Shown here one piece after another: positions 25,938 through 34,081 of a stretch of 64,000 nt of DNA. How positions within the stretch are numbered: position 1 is the first letter of the stretch; every line of letters starts with the position of its first letter. Source of the stretch: Avedoeria sp964651245. Lineage in GTDB: Bacteria > Chloroflexota > Anaerolineae > Epilineales > Epilineaceae. Location of the stretch: the NCBI GenBank assembly GCA_964651245.1, contig CAZYVI010000002.1, positions 124,001 to 188,000 of the forward strand. The letters are read 5' to 3'. Position numbers and translations under genes: made by a program. Under the pieces are notes generated by a model that was not told the DNA's origin, searched no databases, and was given only the letters and a program-made list of their open reading frames with translations.

Positions 25938-26354
25938 ATGTCGATGATCGCAACCGTCGAGACGCCGTTCCACATCGACCTCCAGTGGTGGGCCGCCCGC
26001 GGCCGCAACTTGGGCCGCTTCCTGGCCGAGATCGTCGGCGCCGAGCACGACGCCCCGGCGTCCGATGCCCCGCTCGACTTCATCCACCCGCGCACCGGCG
26101 AGGTCCGACAGATCGACCCGCTGTGGGTGCGCGTGCTCACCGAGCGGGCCTACCGGCCGGACTACATCACGCCGTCCACGCCGCTGACGAACGCGCTGCT
26201 GCGCGCGCTGGTCGAGAACGTCAACGAGCCGATGACGGCCGTCGAGCTCCACCGCCGGCTCAACCGCTCCAACCCGCAGACGCTGCTGCGCGTCCTCAAG
26301 ACGGCCCGCACCGCGTACGGCATCACCCCGGCCGAGGACGCCGCCCGGCGCTAG
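25938..26354 (+). CDS. Uncharacterised protein with C-terminal winged-helix-like region, second gene of the cassette
   Basis: 138 residues from ATG 25938 (MSMIATVETPFHIDLQWWAARG); an ATG 6 bases later is equally possible. The first half (NLGRFLAEIV, DFIHPRTGEVRQIDPLWVRVL) has no family I recognise. The second half, NEPMTAVELHRRLNRSNPQTLLRVLKTART, reads like a small winged helix or HTH. It is preceded by only 4 bases after the stop of the partner. The following transferase start uses an AGGAG that overlaps this gene's stop codon. Confidence 0.7.
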   Translation: MSMIATVETPFHIDLQWWAARGRNLGRFLAEIVGAEHDAPASDAPLDFIHPRTGEVRQIDPLWVRVLTERAYRPDYITPSTPLTNALLRALVENVNEPMTAVELHRRLNRSNPQTLLRVLKTARTAYGITPAEDAARR

Positions 26355-26365
26355 GAGCCGGGCAG

Positions 26366-28426
26366 GTGGTGCCCGCCGGATCGCGCCCCACACGCCGCCC
26401 CACCGTCGCCGCGTGGCTCGCCCCGCTGGCGGTCGCCGCGCTGGCGCTGGCGCTGCGGCTGTTCCGGGCCGACGCCCAGAGCCTGTGGTACGACGAGGGC
26501 ACGAGCGCCCAACTGGCGCGGCGCTCGGTGTCGGCGATCCTGGCCGCGGCGGCCGGCGACATCCATCCGCCGCTGTACTACCTGCTGCTGGCCGGCTGGT
26601 CGCGCCTGTTCGGGGCCGAGGTCGCGGCGCTGCGGGCGCTGTCGGCCGTGCTGGGCGCGCTCATGGCCGGCGCCGTCGTCGTCGCGGCCCGGCGGCAGCT
26701 GGGCACGGCGGTGGCGGTGCTGGCGGGTGTCGGGACGGCGCTTTCGCCGTACCTCGTGTGGTACGGGCAGGAAGTGCGGATGTACGTCCTGGCCGGCGCG
26801 CTGGCGGCCGCGCTGGTCGTCGCCGTCGGCGCGTGGGACGCCCGTCCGCGCCGCCGGTGGCGCCAGGCCGGCGTCGTGGCGCTGGCGGCGGCGGCCCTCT
26901 ACACCCAGTACCTGGCCGGCGCCGCGGCCGTCGCCGTCGCCGCCGCCGTCGCCGCCCTCGACCTGGCCCGGCGCTGGCGCGCCGACCGTGCCGACGCCCG
27001 GCGGCGGGCGACGACGCTGGCGGCGCTGCTGGCGATCGCCGCGGCGGTGTTTCTGCCGTGGCTGTGGCGCGCCTGGCCGGCGCTGCGCGATTGGCCGGCG
27101 CTGGGGGCGCCGGTCGGCCTGGGGTTCATCGTCCGCGAGACGCTGGCGACCTACGCGTTCGGCATCGCGGCCCCGCCGGCGTGGCGGGCGTGGTGGCCGG
27201 CGCTGGCGGCCGTGGCGGCGGCCGGCGCCGCGGTCGGCCTCGGGCCGTGGGCGGGCGCGGCGCGGCGGTGGGGGACGCTGGCGGCCCTGGCCTGGGCGGC
27301 GGCGCCGCCGGCGCTCGTCGGGCTGGCGTCGCTGCGGCGGCCGGCCTGGAACGCCAAGTTCGTCATCGCCGGCGCGCCGGGCTTCGAGCTGCTGCTGGCG
27401 CTGGCGGTCGTCGGCGCGGCCGAGGGCGCGTCGCGCTGGGCGGGGCGTCGCGGGCGCGAGGCCGACGCTCGCGCGGCCGGCGCCGTCCTCGGCCTCGTCG
27501 TCTTCGCCCTGATGCTCTGGCCCCGCCTGGCCGTCTGGCGCGCCAACGCCTTCCATCCCGCCTACCAGCGCGACGACTACCGCGGCATCGCCGCCGAGGT
27601 CGCGCGGCGGGCCGGGCCGGACGACGTCGTCGTCCTCAACGCGCCGACCCAGATCGAGGTGTTCAGCCTCTACGACCGCGGCGCCCACGCCACCGCGCCG
27701 CTCCCGATCGGCCGCCCGGTCGACGTCGCCGCCACCGACGTCGCGCTGGCCGACCTCGGCACGCGGCACCGCGACGTCTACGCCGTGCTGTGGGCCGGCA
27801 ACGAGAGCGACCCCGACGGGCGGGTCGAGGCCTGGCTGAACGCCCAGCGCTTCAAGGTCGAGGACCGGTGGTACGGCCGCGTCCGGCTGGCCGTCTGGGC
27901 GGCCGAACGGGCGCCGGCGGTGGACGCGCTGCCGCCTGGCGCGCGGGTCACGTTCGGCGGACGGCTGGCGCTGCGCCGCGCCGTCGTCGGCCCGGCGCCG
28001 CACCAAGTCGATCGGCCGACGGACGCCGACGACCCCGTGCGGGTTGTTGTGGCGCCCGGCGGCGTCATCACGATCGACGCCTGCTGGGCCGCCGTGGCCC
28101 CGCCCACGGCCGACGTCACCGTCTACACCCACCTCCTCGACGCCGCCGGCGCCCTCGTCGCCGGCCGCGACATGCCGCCGCGCGGCGGGACGGCCCGCAC
28201 AAGCGAGTGGCCGGCGGTCGACCCGCCGGTCATCGCCACCGCCGACGGCTGCCCCCACCGCGACCGCATCGGCCTGGCGGTCCCGCCCGACCTCGCGCCC
28301 GGCGACGGCTACCGGCTGCGGCTGGGGCTGTACGACGCGGCGACGGGGGTGCGGTGGACGGTGGGGGACGGGGGAGATGGGGTCGAGATGGGGCGGGTGC
28401 GGGTGGTGGACGGCGATGACGGGTGA
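26366..28426 (+). CDS. GT39/ArnT-like polyprenyl-phosphate-dependent membrane glycosyltransferase
   Basis: 686 residues from GTG 26366, which has an ideal ribosome binding site (AGGAG at 26353-26357). The first external loop carries the PMT-type signature SLWYDEGTSAQLARRS with the acidic pair and DIHPPLYYLLLAGW, where Asp and the HPP motif hold the metal and donor. About 11 transmembrane helices follow to residue 390, then a soluble C-terminal domain (to 686) with beta-sandwich-like stretches. Members transfer sugars from polyprenyl phosphate to lipids or proteins on the outer face. A second one is on the opposite strand at 29074, next to a membrane glycosidase. Confidence 0.85.
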   Translation: MVPAGSRPTRRPTVAAWLAPLAVAALALALRLFRADAQSLWYDEGTSAQLARRSVSAILAAAAGDIHPPLYYLLLAGWSRLFGAEVAALRALSAVLGALMAGAVVVAARRQLGTAVAVLAGVGTALSPYLVWYGQEVRMYVLAGALAAALVVAVGAWDARPRRRWRQAGVVALAAAALYTQYLAGAAAVAVAAAVAALDLARRWRADRADARRRATTLAALLAIAAAVFLPWLWRAWPALRDWPALGAPVGLGFIVRETLATYAFGIAAPPAWRAWWPALAAVAAAGAAVGLGPWAGAARRWGTLAALAWAAAPPALVGLASLRRPAWNAKFVIAGAPGFELLLALAVVGAAEGASRWAGRRGREADARAAGAVLGLVVFALMLWPRLAVWRANAFHPAYQRDDYRGIAAEVARRAGPDDVVVLNAPTQIEVFSLYDRGAHATAPLPIGRPVDVAATDVALADLGTRHRDVYAVLWAGNESDPDGRVEAWLNAQRFKVEDRWYGRVRLAVWAAERAPAVDALPPGARVTFGGRLALRRAVVGPAPHQVDRPTDADDPVRVVVAPGGVITIDACWAAVAPPTADVTVYTHLLDAAGALVAGRDMPPRGGTARTSEWPAVDPPVIATADGCPHRDRIGLAVPPDLAPGDGYRLRLGLYDAATGVRWTVGDGGDGVEMGRVRVVDGDDG

Positions 28427-28492
28427 GGGGCGTCCGCAAAGCAGCGGCGAAACGCCAACGGCTGGACCCGTCGGCGTGGTGAGGCGCCGCGA

Positions 28493-28807
28493 ATGATCGA
28501 CATCGTTCGGTCCAGAGCCGGTGTGCCGATCCGCTTGACCGATGAGCGCTGGGAGCACATCGTTGCGGAACACGACGACTTGGTCGACCGCCGCGCCGAC
28601 GTGCTGATGGCGGTTGGGCAGGCGGACCGGGTCGTCATGGGTCGAGAAGGCGAACTGCTGGCGCTGTGGGCTGTCGAGAAGCCAAAGACGCTGGTCGTCG
28701 CATACCGCGAGAGGTCGCCGTCCGATGGATTCGTCATCACCGCCTTCCTGACGAGCCGTCCGGTCAGGTACGAAAGCAGGCAGATCGTATGGCCAGCGCA
28801 GCAGTGA
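28493..28807 (+). CDS. Small toxin-like protein (paired with DUF2283)
   Basis: 104 residues: IRLTDERWEHIVAEHDDL near the N-terminus, GELLALWAVEKPKTLVVAYRE and DGFVITAFLTSRPVRY, ending IVWPAQQ. Similar short proteins occur directly upstream of DUF2283 genes in cyanobacteria and Chloroflexota; the conserved Arg, His and Trp and the compact alpha/beta layout resemble RelE/BECR-fold RNases, but catalysis is unproven. It overlaps the next gene by 19 bases, the layout of a toxin-antitoxin operon. Base composition is less GC-rich than the flanks, consistent with transfer. Confidence 0.65.
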   Translation: MIDIVRSRAGVPIRLTDERWEHIVAEHDDLVDRRADVLMAVGQADRVVMGREGELLALWAVEKPKTLVVAYRERSPSDGFVITAFLTSRPVRYESRQIVWPAQQ

Positions 28808-29034
28808 TCGACCTTGTCAACTTCCTTCCGACCGTCCAACGCGCACCTGGCCAGATGATGTGGATCTCCTACGATGAAGAAGCAGACGTGCTGTACGTCA
28901 CGTTCCGGAATCCGCCGACGGTGACGGACAGCGAGCTTACCGAAGACGATGTGATCGTTCGCTACTCCGGGGATGACATCGTCGGGTACACGATCCTCCA
29001 CGCGTCGAAGCGATCGGCGGGGGCCGCGGCGTAG
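28789..29034 (+). CDS. DUF2283 protein, antitoxin-like partner
   Basis: 81 residues from an ATG inside the end of the previous gene. The DUF2283 signature is MMWISYDEEADVLYVTFRN, then ELTEDDVIVRYSGDDIVGYTILHAS. DUF2283 proteins are small beta-rich and commonly follow a short partner gene. The 19-base overlap suggests translational coupling. The upstream extension of this frame is a shadow of the partner gene. Confidence 0.85.
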   Translation: MASAAVIDLVNFLPTVQRAPGQMMWISYDEEADVLYVTFRNPPTVTDSELTEDDVIVRYSGDDIVGYTILHASKRSAGAAA

Positions 29035-29073
29035 GATGCGGTGCGGTCGCGTCAGGGTCGCCGGCGTCAGCGG

Positions 29074-31128
29074 TCACGGGCGGGCGCGCCCACCGGTGGG
29101 CGGCACGGCTACGACGTCGAGCCGCCACGGCGGCGACCACGGGCCGGCGCAGCCGGCGACGGTCACGCGCCGCGGTCCCGGGGCGGCGTCGGCGGGCAGC
29201 GTCGTCGTGGCGCGGACGCGGCGGGGCGGCGGGCGGCCGTCGAGGGCGGCGGTGTCGGACATCGTCCACGGGCCGTCGGGCGCCGCCGATACCGACAAGC
29301 GACAGTCGCTCGTCGCCGTCTCGCCGGGCAGGGCGAACAGCGTCGCGTGGACGGCGTCGCCGGGCGCGGCGCGGCGGGCGGGGCGGGCGGCGAAGAGCTG
29401 GGGCGGCGGGGCGCCCGCCGCCGCTTCGGCCGCCCCGGCCAGCACCGCCGTGCCGGGCCAGCGCGACGACAGCGCCGTGACCCTCGGCGGCGCGTCGACG
29501 CGGGCGAAGAGGTGGAGCGCGTCGGCGCCGTAGCCCTCGGACAGCACCAGCGACAGGCGGCGGCCCAGCCAGGCCTCGACGGCGTCGTCGGGGTCCTGAA
29601 GGCTGCGGCCGAACTCGACGAGCCAGATGCGGTCGTGGTCGTCGACGAGACCGTCGAGCCGGTCCGGCCAGTCGGGGTGCCCGGCCAGCGTCTCGCTGCC
29701 GCGGTCCGGGAACGCGACGACCGGCGGCCGATCGGCGTGGCGCGGCGGGGCGTCGGCCGGGTACTCGAAGGGCGGCGCGCCCAGCGGCTGCGTCCAGGCG
29801 CGGTCGTAGTGGTAGAGCCACATCGGGTAGCGGTTGCCGCTCACCAGCACCACGACGTCGCCCGGCTCGGCCTGGCTCCAGATCGCCAGCGCCATCGCCG
29901 GCAGCGTGTCGGTGGCGCGGCGCGGGGCGTAGTAGGCCGACAGGTGCCACAGCGAAGGCGCGAGCAGGACGGCGATCAGGCCGGCGGTCGCGACGACGCC
30001 CGACGCCACGCGGCCGAACATCGCACCGCCCACCCGCGACCAGCGCCCGGCCGCCGCGACGGCCAGCGCCGCGCCGGCGGCCAGCAGCGGCGCGGCGAAC
30101 GGCACGAAGTAGCGCGCCTCGAGGCGCGGGCTGTAGAACAGCGAGCGCGGCTGGGTGATCGCCCAGAGGCCGAGCGTCGGCACGACGAGCAGGGCGACGA
30201 CGAGCGGCGCGATCCGGCCGCGCACCGGCCGCGGCGCGACGGCCAGCGCGACCGCCAGCGCCGCGGCGAACGCGCCGGTGGCGACCGCGGCGGCGTCGAT
30301 GTCGGTCGAGACACCGGTGGCGAGCAGCGTCAGCCAGAGCTGGCCGGTGAACGCCAGGCTCGGCCCGGTCTCGACGACGCGCCACGACGACATCCGCTCG
30401 GCCGCATAGAGCAGCCACGGCGCCACCGCCGCCGCGACGGCGAGCTGCGCCGCCGCCCAGGCGACGACGTCGCGCCCGCCGAGCGCGCCGGCGCGGCCGC
30501 GGGCGCCGCCCGGCCGCACGACGGCGCTGGCCCGCCCCGCCAGCCAGGCCGCGGCGACGACGGCGTTCAACGCCGCCAGGGCGATGCCCGTCAGGTAGAC
30601 CGTCAGCAGCGCCGCCGCGGCCGCCACGGCGTAGACGGCCAGGTCGCGCCGTCGCCGGCGGTCGAGCCAGCGGAGGGCGGCCAGCGTGGCCACCATGACC
30701 GCGACGGCGGCCAGGGCGTACATCCGCAGCTCCATCGACCACCACACCAGGAACCGCGACGTCGCCACCGCCGCCACGGCCAGCGCGCCGCCCCACGGGC
30801 CGGCCAGCCGGCGGCCGAGCGGCCAGGCCAGGGCGGCGAGCACGACGCCGGTGTGCACGACGAACAGCCGTAGCGCGAACGGGTCTTCGCCGACGAGGTG
30901 TCGCCACAGCCAGAGGCACCAGAAGAAGAGCGGCGGATGGACGTCGCCGGCCGTCCAGCGCGTCGCCTCGGCCAACCCCTGGCGCACGGCCCAGACGGCC
31001 AGGCCTTCGTCCCACCAGACGTCGGCGTCGGCCAGGCGGAAGACCCGCAGGGCCAGGGCCAGCAGCACGAAGGCGACGGCGGTCGCGCGCGCGGCCGCCG
31101 CGCCGCGGCCGCCGCGACCGGGTCTCAC
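29074..31128 (-). CDS. GT39/ArnT-like membrane glycosyltransferase, second copy
   Basis: 684 residues from a GTG at 31128 whose last two bases overlap the TGA of the upstream glycosidase (GTGA). The signature DVWWDEGLAVWAVRQGL and DVHPPLFFWCLWLW is the same catalytic-loop pattern as in the gene at 26366, followed by about 10 further helices and a soluble C-terminal domain (from about residue 420) ending in a beta-rich tail (ATTLPADAAPGPRRVTVAGC). The two copies share length and architecture and probably arose by duplication. Coupling to a glycosidase suggests joint action on an exported glycan. Confidence 0.85.
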   Translation of the reverse strand: MRPGRGGRGAAAARATAVAFVLLALALRVFRLADADVWWDEGLAVWAVRQGLAEATRWTAGDVHPPLFFWCLWLWRHLVGEDPFALRLFVVHTGVVLAALAWPLGRRLAGPWGGALAVAAVATSRFLVWWSMELRMYALAAVAVMVATLAALRWLDRRRRRDLAVYAVAAAAALLTVYLTGIALAALNAVVAAAWLAGRASAVVRPGGARGRAGALGGRDVVAWAAAQLAVAAAVAPWLLYAAERMSSWRVVETGPSLAFTGQLWLTLLATGVSTDIDAAAVATGAFAAALAVALAVAPRPVRGRIAPLVVALLVVPTLGLWAITQPRSLFYSPRLEARYFVPFAAPLLAAGAALAVAAAGRWSRVGGAMFGRVASGVVATAGLIAVLLAPSLWHLSAYYAPRRATDTLPAMALAIWSQAEPGDVVVLVSGNRYPMWLYHYDRAWTQPLGAPPFEYPADAPPRHADRPPVVAFPDRGSETLAGHPDWPDRLDGLVDDHDRIWLVEFGRSLQDPDDAVEAWLGRRLSLVLSEGYGADALHLFARVDAPPRVTALSSRWPGTAVLAGAAEAAAGAPPPQLFAARPARRAAPGDAVHATLFALPGETATSDCRLSVSAAPDGPWTMSDTAALDGRPPPRRVRATTTLPADAAPGPRRVTVAGCAGPWSPPWRLDVVAVPPTGGRARP

Positions 31129-33206
31129 GGGGAGCGTACGGCCGCCGCCGGGCGGGCGCGCCAGCGCCGGAAGGCCACGACGAGCGCGACGGCGGCCGCG
31201 GCGACGAGCGCCCAGCGCAGGAGCGCGCGCTTGACGGGCCACAGCGGGTCGGGCGGGTCGGGGGCGGCGATGCGCACCTCGTCGAGCGGCAGCTCGCCGC
31301 CGTCGACGCGCAGGATCACGCTGTGGTCGCCCGGCGGCAGGTCGGACTCGCCGAGGCGGACTTCTCCGCTGGCGAGCGTGACGGTGCGGGTGACGCTGTC
31401 GCGAAACACGAACAGCGTGATCGGGCCGGCGGCGGTCGCGGTCAGGGCCGGGGAGGCGGCGAGCGGCGACGCCGGCGCAGCGTCCGCGCCCTCGTCGCCG
31501 TCGTCGCCGTCGTCGACCTCGCCACTGCCCGCACCGCCGCCCACGCCGTCCTCGTCGGCTGCCGCGCCGCGGCTGTAGGGGTCGAGCACGAGTTCCCAGC
31601 CGGTGCCGCGGAAGCTGAAGTAGAGCTCGGCACTGGCGCTGCCCAGGCGGGTGGCCAGGCCGAGGTCGGTGTCGGACGGGGCGCGCCACGGGCCCGAGAA
31701 CAGGAGGTTCGGGTCGGTCACGGCGTGGCGGCCGCGCATGATGCGCGGCGGGCGGCGGCCGATCTCCTGGATGGCGGCGTAGGCCGGCAGCTCCTCCCAC
31801 CCGGGCTCGATGAGGCGGAACCAGCCCTCGGGCCGGCTGTGCCACTCGCGGTCCGGCCGGCGCAGGAACCAGACCGCGGCCACGCCGACGAACGGCCACT
31901 CGTCTTGGATGCGGTCGAAGGCGGCGGCGGTGTAGGCGGCGCGCCGGTCCTCGCTCACGCGCCCGTAGGGGGCCGGGAACGGCTGGCCGTCGGCGGTCGT
32001 CTCGGGCGGGCTGTCCCAGCCGAACTCGGTCAGCCAGATCGGCGTCTCGGCGTCGCCGTGGCGGACCATGATGTCGCGCAGCAGCAGGACGCGGCCGAAG
32101 TTCGTCCGATCGGGGCTGACGCGGCGGTCGGTCGGGCCCGTCCAGAGGCCGAAGCCCTGGGCGCCGAGGATGTCGAAGCCCTCCTCGAAGTAGCCGTCCG
32201 GCAGAGGATCGCCGCCGTCGCCCGTCGCCGTCTCGAGCTCGTAAAGGCGGCGCAGGTACGCCAGGTCGCTCATGTGGCGGTCGTCATCGCGGGTCGTCGG
32301 GGCCAGCGCGGCGCTGACGATCACGACGTCGTCGCAGACCGACCGCGCCGCGGCGGCGGCGGCGTGCAGCAGCCGGGCGTAGCCGGCCGGGTCGGGCGAC
32401 CGCTCGCCCCACTCGGGGTAGATGTTGGGTTCGTTCCAGATCTGGTAGGTCCGCACCCGGCCGCAGTAGCGGCCCACGACGGCCTTGACGAAGTTCGTGT
32501 AGTCCGCCAGGTCGCTGGGCGGGCCCATCCGCGCCTCGCCCTCGGCCGCGAGGTCCGCGTAGGCCCAGTCGGGCGGGTTGTCGAGCCGCGCCAGGATCTG
32601 GACGCCGTGGGCCTCGGCCCAGTACACGATGCGGTCGTACTTGTCCCACGCCGAGCGCGGCGGGTCGTTGCGCCGGTCCTCGAAGTCGCCGCGGCCGTGG
32701 ATCTCGATGTCCTCCCACGGGAACTGCTGCCGCGCCCAGCCGATGCCGGCCGCCCGCATCCGCTCGAACGAGCGGCGCACCACCTGCTCGTCGGGCTCGA
32801 GCTGCAAGAAGGTGTTGGCCCCGATCGGGTTGACCGAGAGGTGGTCGATCGGCGCGTCGGGCGCCAACTCGAGCCCCGGCGCCGTGAGCTGTAGCCAGGC
32901 CAGCGCCCCGACCCCCTTGATGCCCTCGACGACCGACTCCTCGCCGGTGACGCTGTGGAGCCACGCCCGTGTCTCGGGCCGCAGCGCCAACCGGATCGCC
33001 CGCCCGCCCACGAGGACGAGCGCGATGGCCACGGCCGCCTCGATGACCTTGCGCTGGCGCGACAGGCGCAGCACGCGGCGCAGCGCCGCCGGCGTCTCGT
33101 CGGCCAGGCTGTCGACGTGGGCGCGGTAGGCGGCCAGCCAGCGCTCGAGCCGATCGGCCCAGGCGCTGGTGTCGGCGCCGGCCCGGCGGCGGGGGTCGTC
33201 GGCCAT
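31125..33206 (-). CDS. Membrane-anchored clan-A glycoside hydrolase (GH39/GH5-like)
   Basis: 693 residues. An N-terminal helix (VIEAAVAIALVLVGGRAIRLAL, about 54-75) places the TIM-barrel domain outside. The barrel carries the acid/base in YQIWNEPNIYPEWG (Glu259) and the nucleophile in IWLTEFGWDS (Glu394), both typical of clan GH-A. A C-terminal region with a Ser/Asp/Gly-rich linker, beta strands (VTLASGEVRLGESDLPPGDHS) and a final helix (LLRWALVAAAAVALVVAF) gives a second anchor. The substrate is unknown. It overlaps the downstream GT39 gene by 4 bases. Confidence 0.85.
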   Translation of the reverse strand: MADDPRRRAGADTSAWADRLERWLAAYRAHVDSLADETPAALRRVLRLSRQRKVIEAAVAIALVLVGGRAIRLALRPETRAWLHSVTGEESVVEGIKGVGALAWLQLTAPGLELAPDAPIDHLSVNPIGANTFLQLEPDEQVVRRSFERMRAAGIGWARQQFPWEDIEIHGRGDFEDRRNDPPRSAWDKYDRIVYWAEAHGVQILARLDNPPDWAYADLAAEGEARMGPPSDLADYTNFVKAVVGRYCGRVRTYQIWNEPNIYPEWGERSPDPAGYARLLHAAAAAARSVCDDVVIVSAALAPTTRDDDRHMSDLAYLRRLYELETATGDGGDPLPDGYFEEGFDILGAQGFGLWTGPTDRRVSPDRTNFGRVLLLRDIMVRHGDAETPIWLTEFGWDSPPETTADGQPFPAPYGRVSEDRRAAYTAAAFDRIQDEWPFVGVAAVWFLRRPDREWHSRPEGWFRLIEPGWEELPAYAAIQEIGRRPPRIMRGRHAVTDPNLLFSGPWRAPSDTDLGLATRLGSASAELYFSFRGTGWELVLDPYSRGAAADEDGVGGGAGSGEVDDGDDGDEGADAAPASPLAASPALTATAAGPITLFVFRDSVTRTVTLASGEVRLGESDLPPGDHSVILRVDGGELPLDEVRIAAPDPPDPLWPVKRALLRWALVAAAAVALVVAFRRWRARPAAAVRSP

Positions 33207-33244
33207 GGCCTACTCCACGGTCGGGCGCGGGCGGTCGGAGCGCG

Positions 33245-33559
33245 TCACGTCAGCTCGACGTAGGTCAGCACGACCGGCACCGCCGCCGCCGCCGCCAGCA
33301 GCAGCGCGATGAGCCGGGTGTCGGCGCGGCGGCCGAGCGCCAAGCCGGCGATGCCGGCCAACAGCACGGCGACCTTGGCGCCCAGGAAGATCGCCGGGGA
33401 GGTGGCCACCCAGTCGCGCTGCGCCAGCAGCGTGTAGAGCGCCACCGCCGCCGCCGCCATGCCGGCCCGGCCGAGCCACGTGCGCCGGCCGGCCGAAGCC
33501 GTCATGAGCCCGGCGAGGACCGCTTCATAGACATACCAGCCGCACAGGAACGCTTCCAC
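33245..33559 (-). CDS. Small four-helix membrane protein
   Basis: 104 residues from GTG 33559 (VEAFLCGWYVYEAVLAGL), preceded by GGAGG at a good distance. Four hydrophobic segments are visible (YVYEAVLAGLM, MAAAAVALYTLLA, AIFLGAKVAVLLAGIAG, LIALLLAAAAAVPVVLTYV). No known family. It lies 38 bases upstream of the glycosidase on the same strand, so it probably belongs to the glycan operon. A longer frame with an ATG at 33625 is possible but would add Pro/Gly-rich residues. Confidence 0.6.
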   Translation of the reverse strand: MEAFLCGWYVYEAVLAGLMTASAGRRTWLGRAGMAAAAVALYTLLAQRDWVATSPAIFLGAKVAVLLAGIAGLALGRRADTRLIALLLAAAAAVPVVLTYVELT

Positions 33560-33688
33560 GCCGCCTCCGCCCTCGCCACGCGCCGGCGGAGGATAGTCGA
33601 AGCACGGCGACCGGCACAAGCGCATCGGGGCCGCCGCCCGGCCGCGCGGTCCGCGACGTTCGCGCCGCCGCGCGCTCGCCTGCCGAGA

Positions 33689-33719
33689 TTCGACATCCTC
33701 CGCGCGGCCGTGCTATCCT
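33689..33719 (+). promoter_or_regulatory. Weak candidate promoter of rpsU (TTCGAC, 19 bp, TATCCT)
   Basis: TATCCT at 33714-33719 is the only AT-rich hexamer before the S21 gene. The spacing to TTCGAC is longer than usual. Confidence 0.35.
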
Positions 33720-33760
33720 CGCCCTTCGGCAACCAGCCAGGGAAGGGGGTGAGGGCCCAT

Positions 33761-33964
33761 ATGTCGGTCGACATTCGACCCGGCGAGAGCTTCGAGGGGC
33801 TGCTGAAGCGCTTCCGCAAGGAAGTGGCGAAGTCGCGCATCCTCAGCACGTACCGCCGCAAGCGATGGTTCACCCCGCCCAGCGAAGAGCGCCGCCTGGC
33901 CAAGAAGAAGGCCGAGCGCCGCGCCCGTCGCCGCGCGCTGCGCGCCAACCGGACGACCCGCTAG
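33761..33964 (+). CDS. rpsU: 30S ribosomal protein S21
   Basis: 67 residues, normal length. MSVDIRPGESFEGLLKRFRKEV, then RILSTYRRKRWFTPPSEERRLAKKKAERRARR is the S21 pattern with its basic C-terminal helix. GAAGGGGGTGAG about 8-18 bases upstream is a strong ribosome binding site. S21 binds the platform of the 30S subunit near the anti-Shine-Dalgarno. It stands alone, with a strong terminator after it. Confidence 0.95.
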   Translation: MSVDIRPGESFEGLLKRFRKEVAKSRILSTYRRKRWFTPPSEERRLAKKKAERRARRRALRANRTTR

Positions 33965-33990
33965 GGGCGTCGCGGTCGGGACGCTTCACC

Positions 33991-34023
33991 ACGAGGGCCG
34001 GTGCCTAGCGCACCGGCCCTCGT
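33991..34023 (+). terminator. Intrinsic terminator after rpsU (14-bp perfect stem)
   Basis: ACGAGGGCCGGTGC (33991-34004) and GCACCGGCCCTCGT (34010-34023) are exact reverse complements around loop CTAGC. TCGTGTT follows, a weak T-tract. The stem is symmetric and could also serve the convergent protease gene. Confidence 0.8.
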
Positions 34024-34030
34024 TCGTGTT

Positions 34031-34077
34031 CGGGCGGCCACGCCGCCGTTGCCAGTCTGTCGGGCGGCCATGCCGCC
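34031..34077. repeat. Two 17-bp direct repeats, each a small hairpin
   Basis: CGGGCGGCCACGCCGCC (34031-34047) and CGGGCGGCCATGCCGCC (34061-34077) are spaced exactly 30 bases apart. Each folds as GGCGGC-CAC/T-GCCGCC. Confidence 0.6.
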
Positions 34078-34081
34078 GCGG

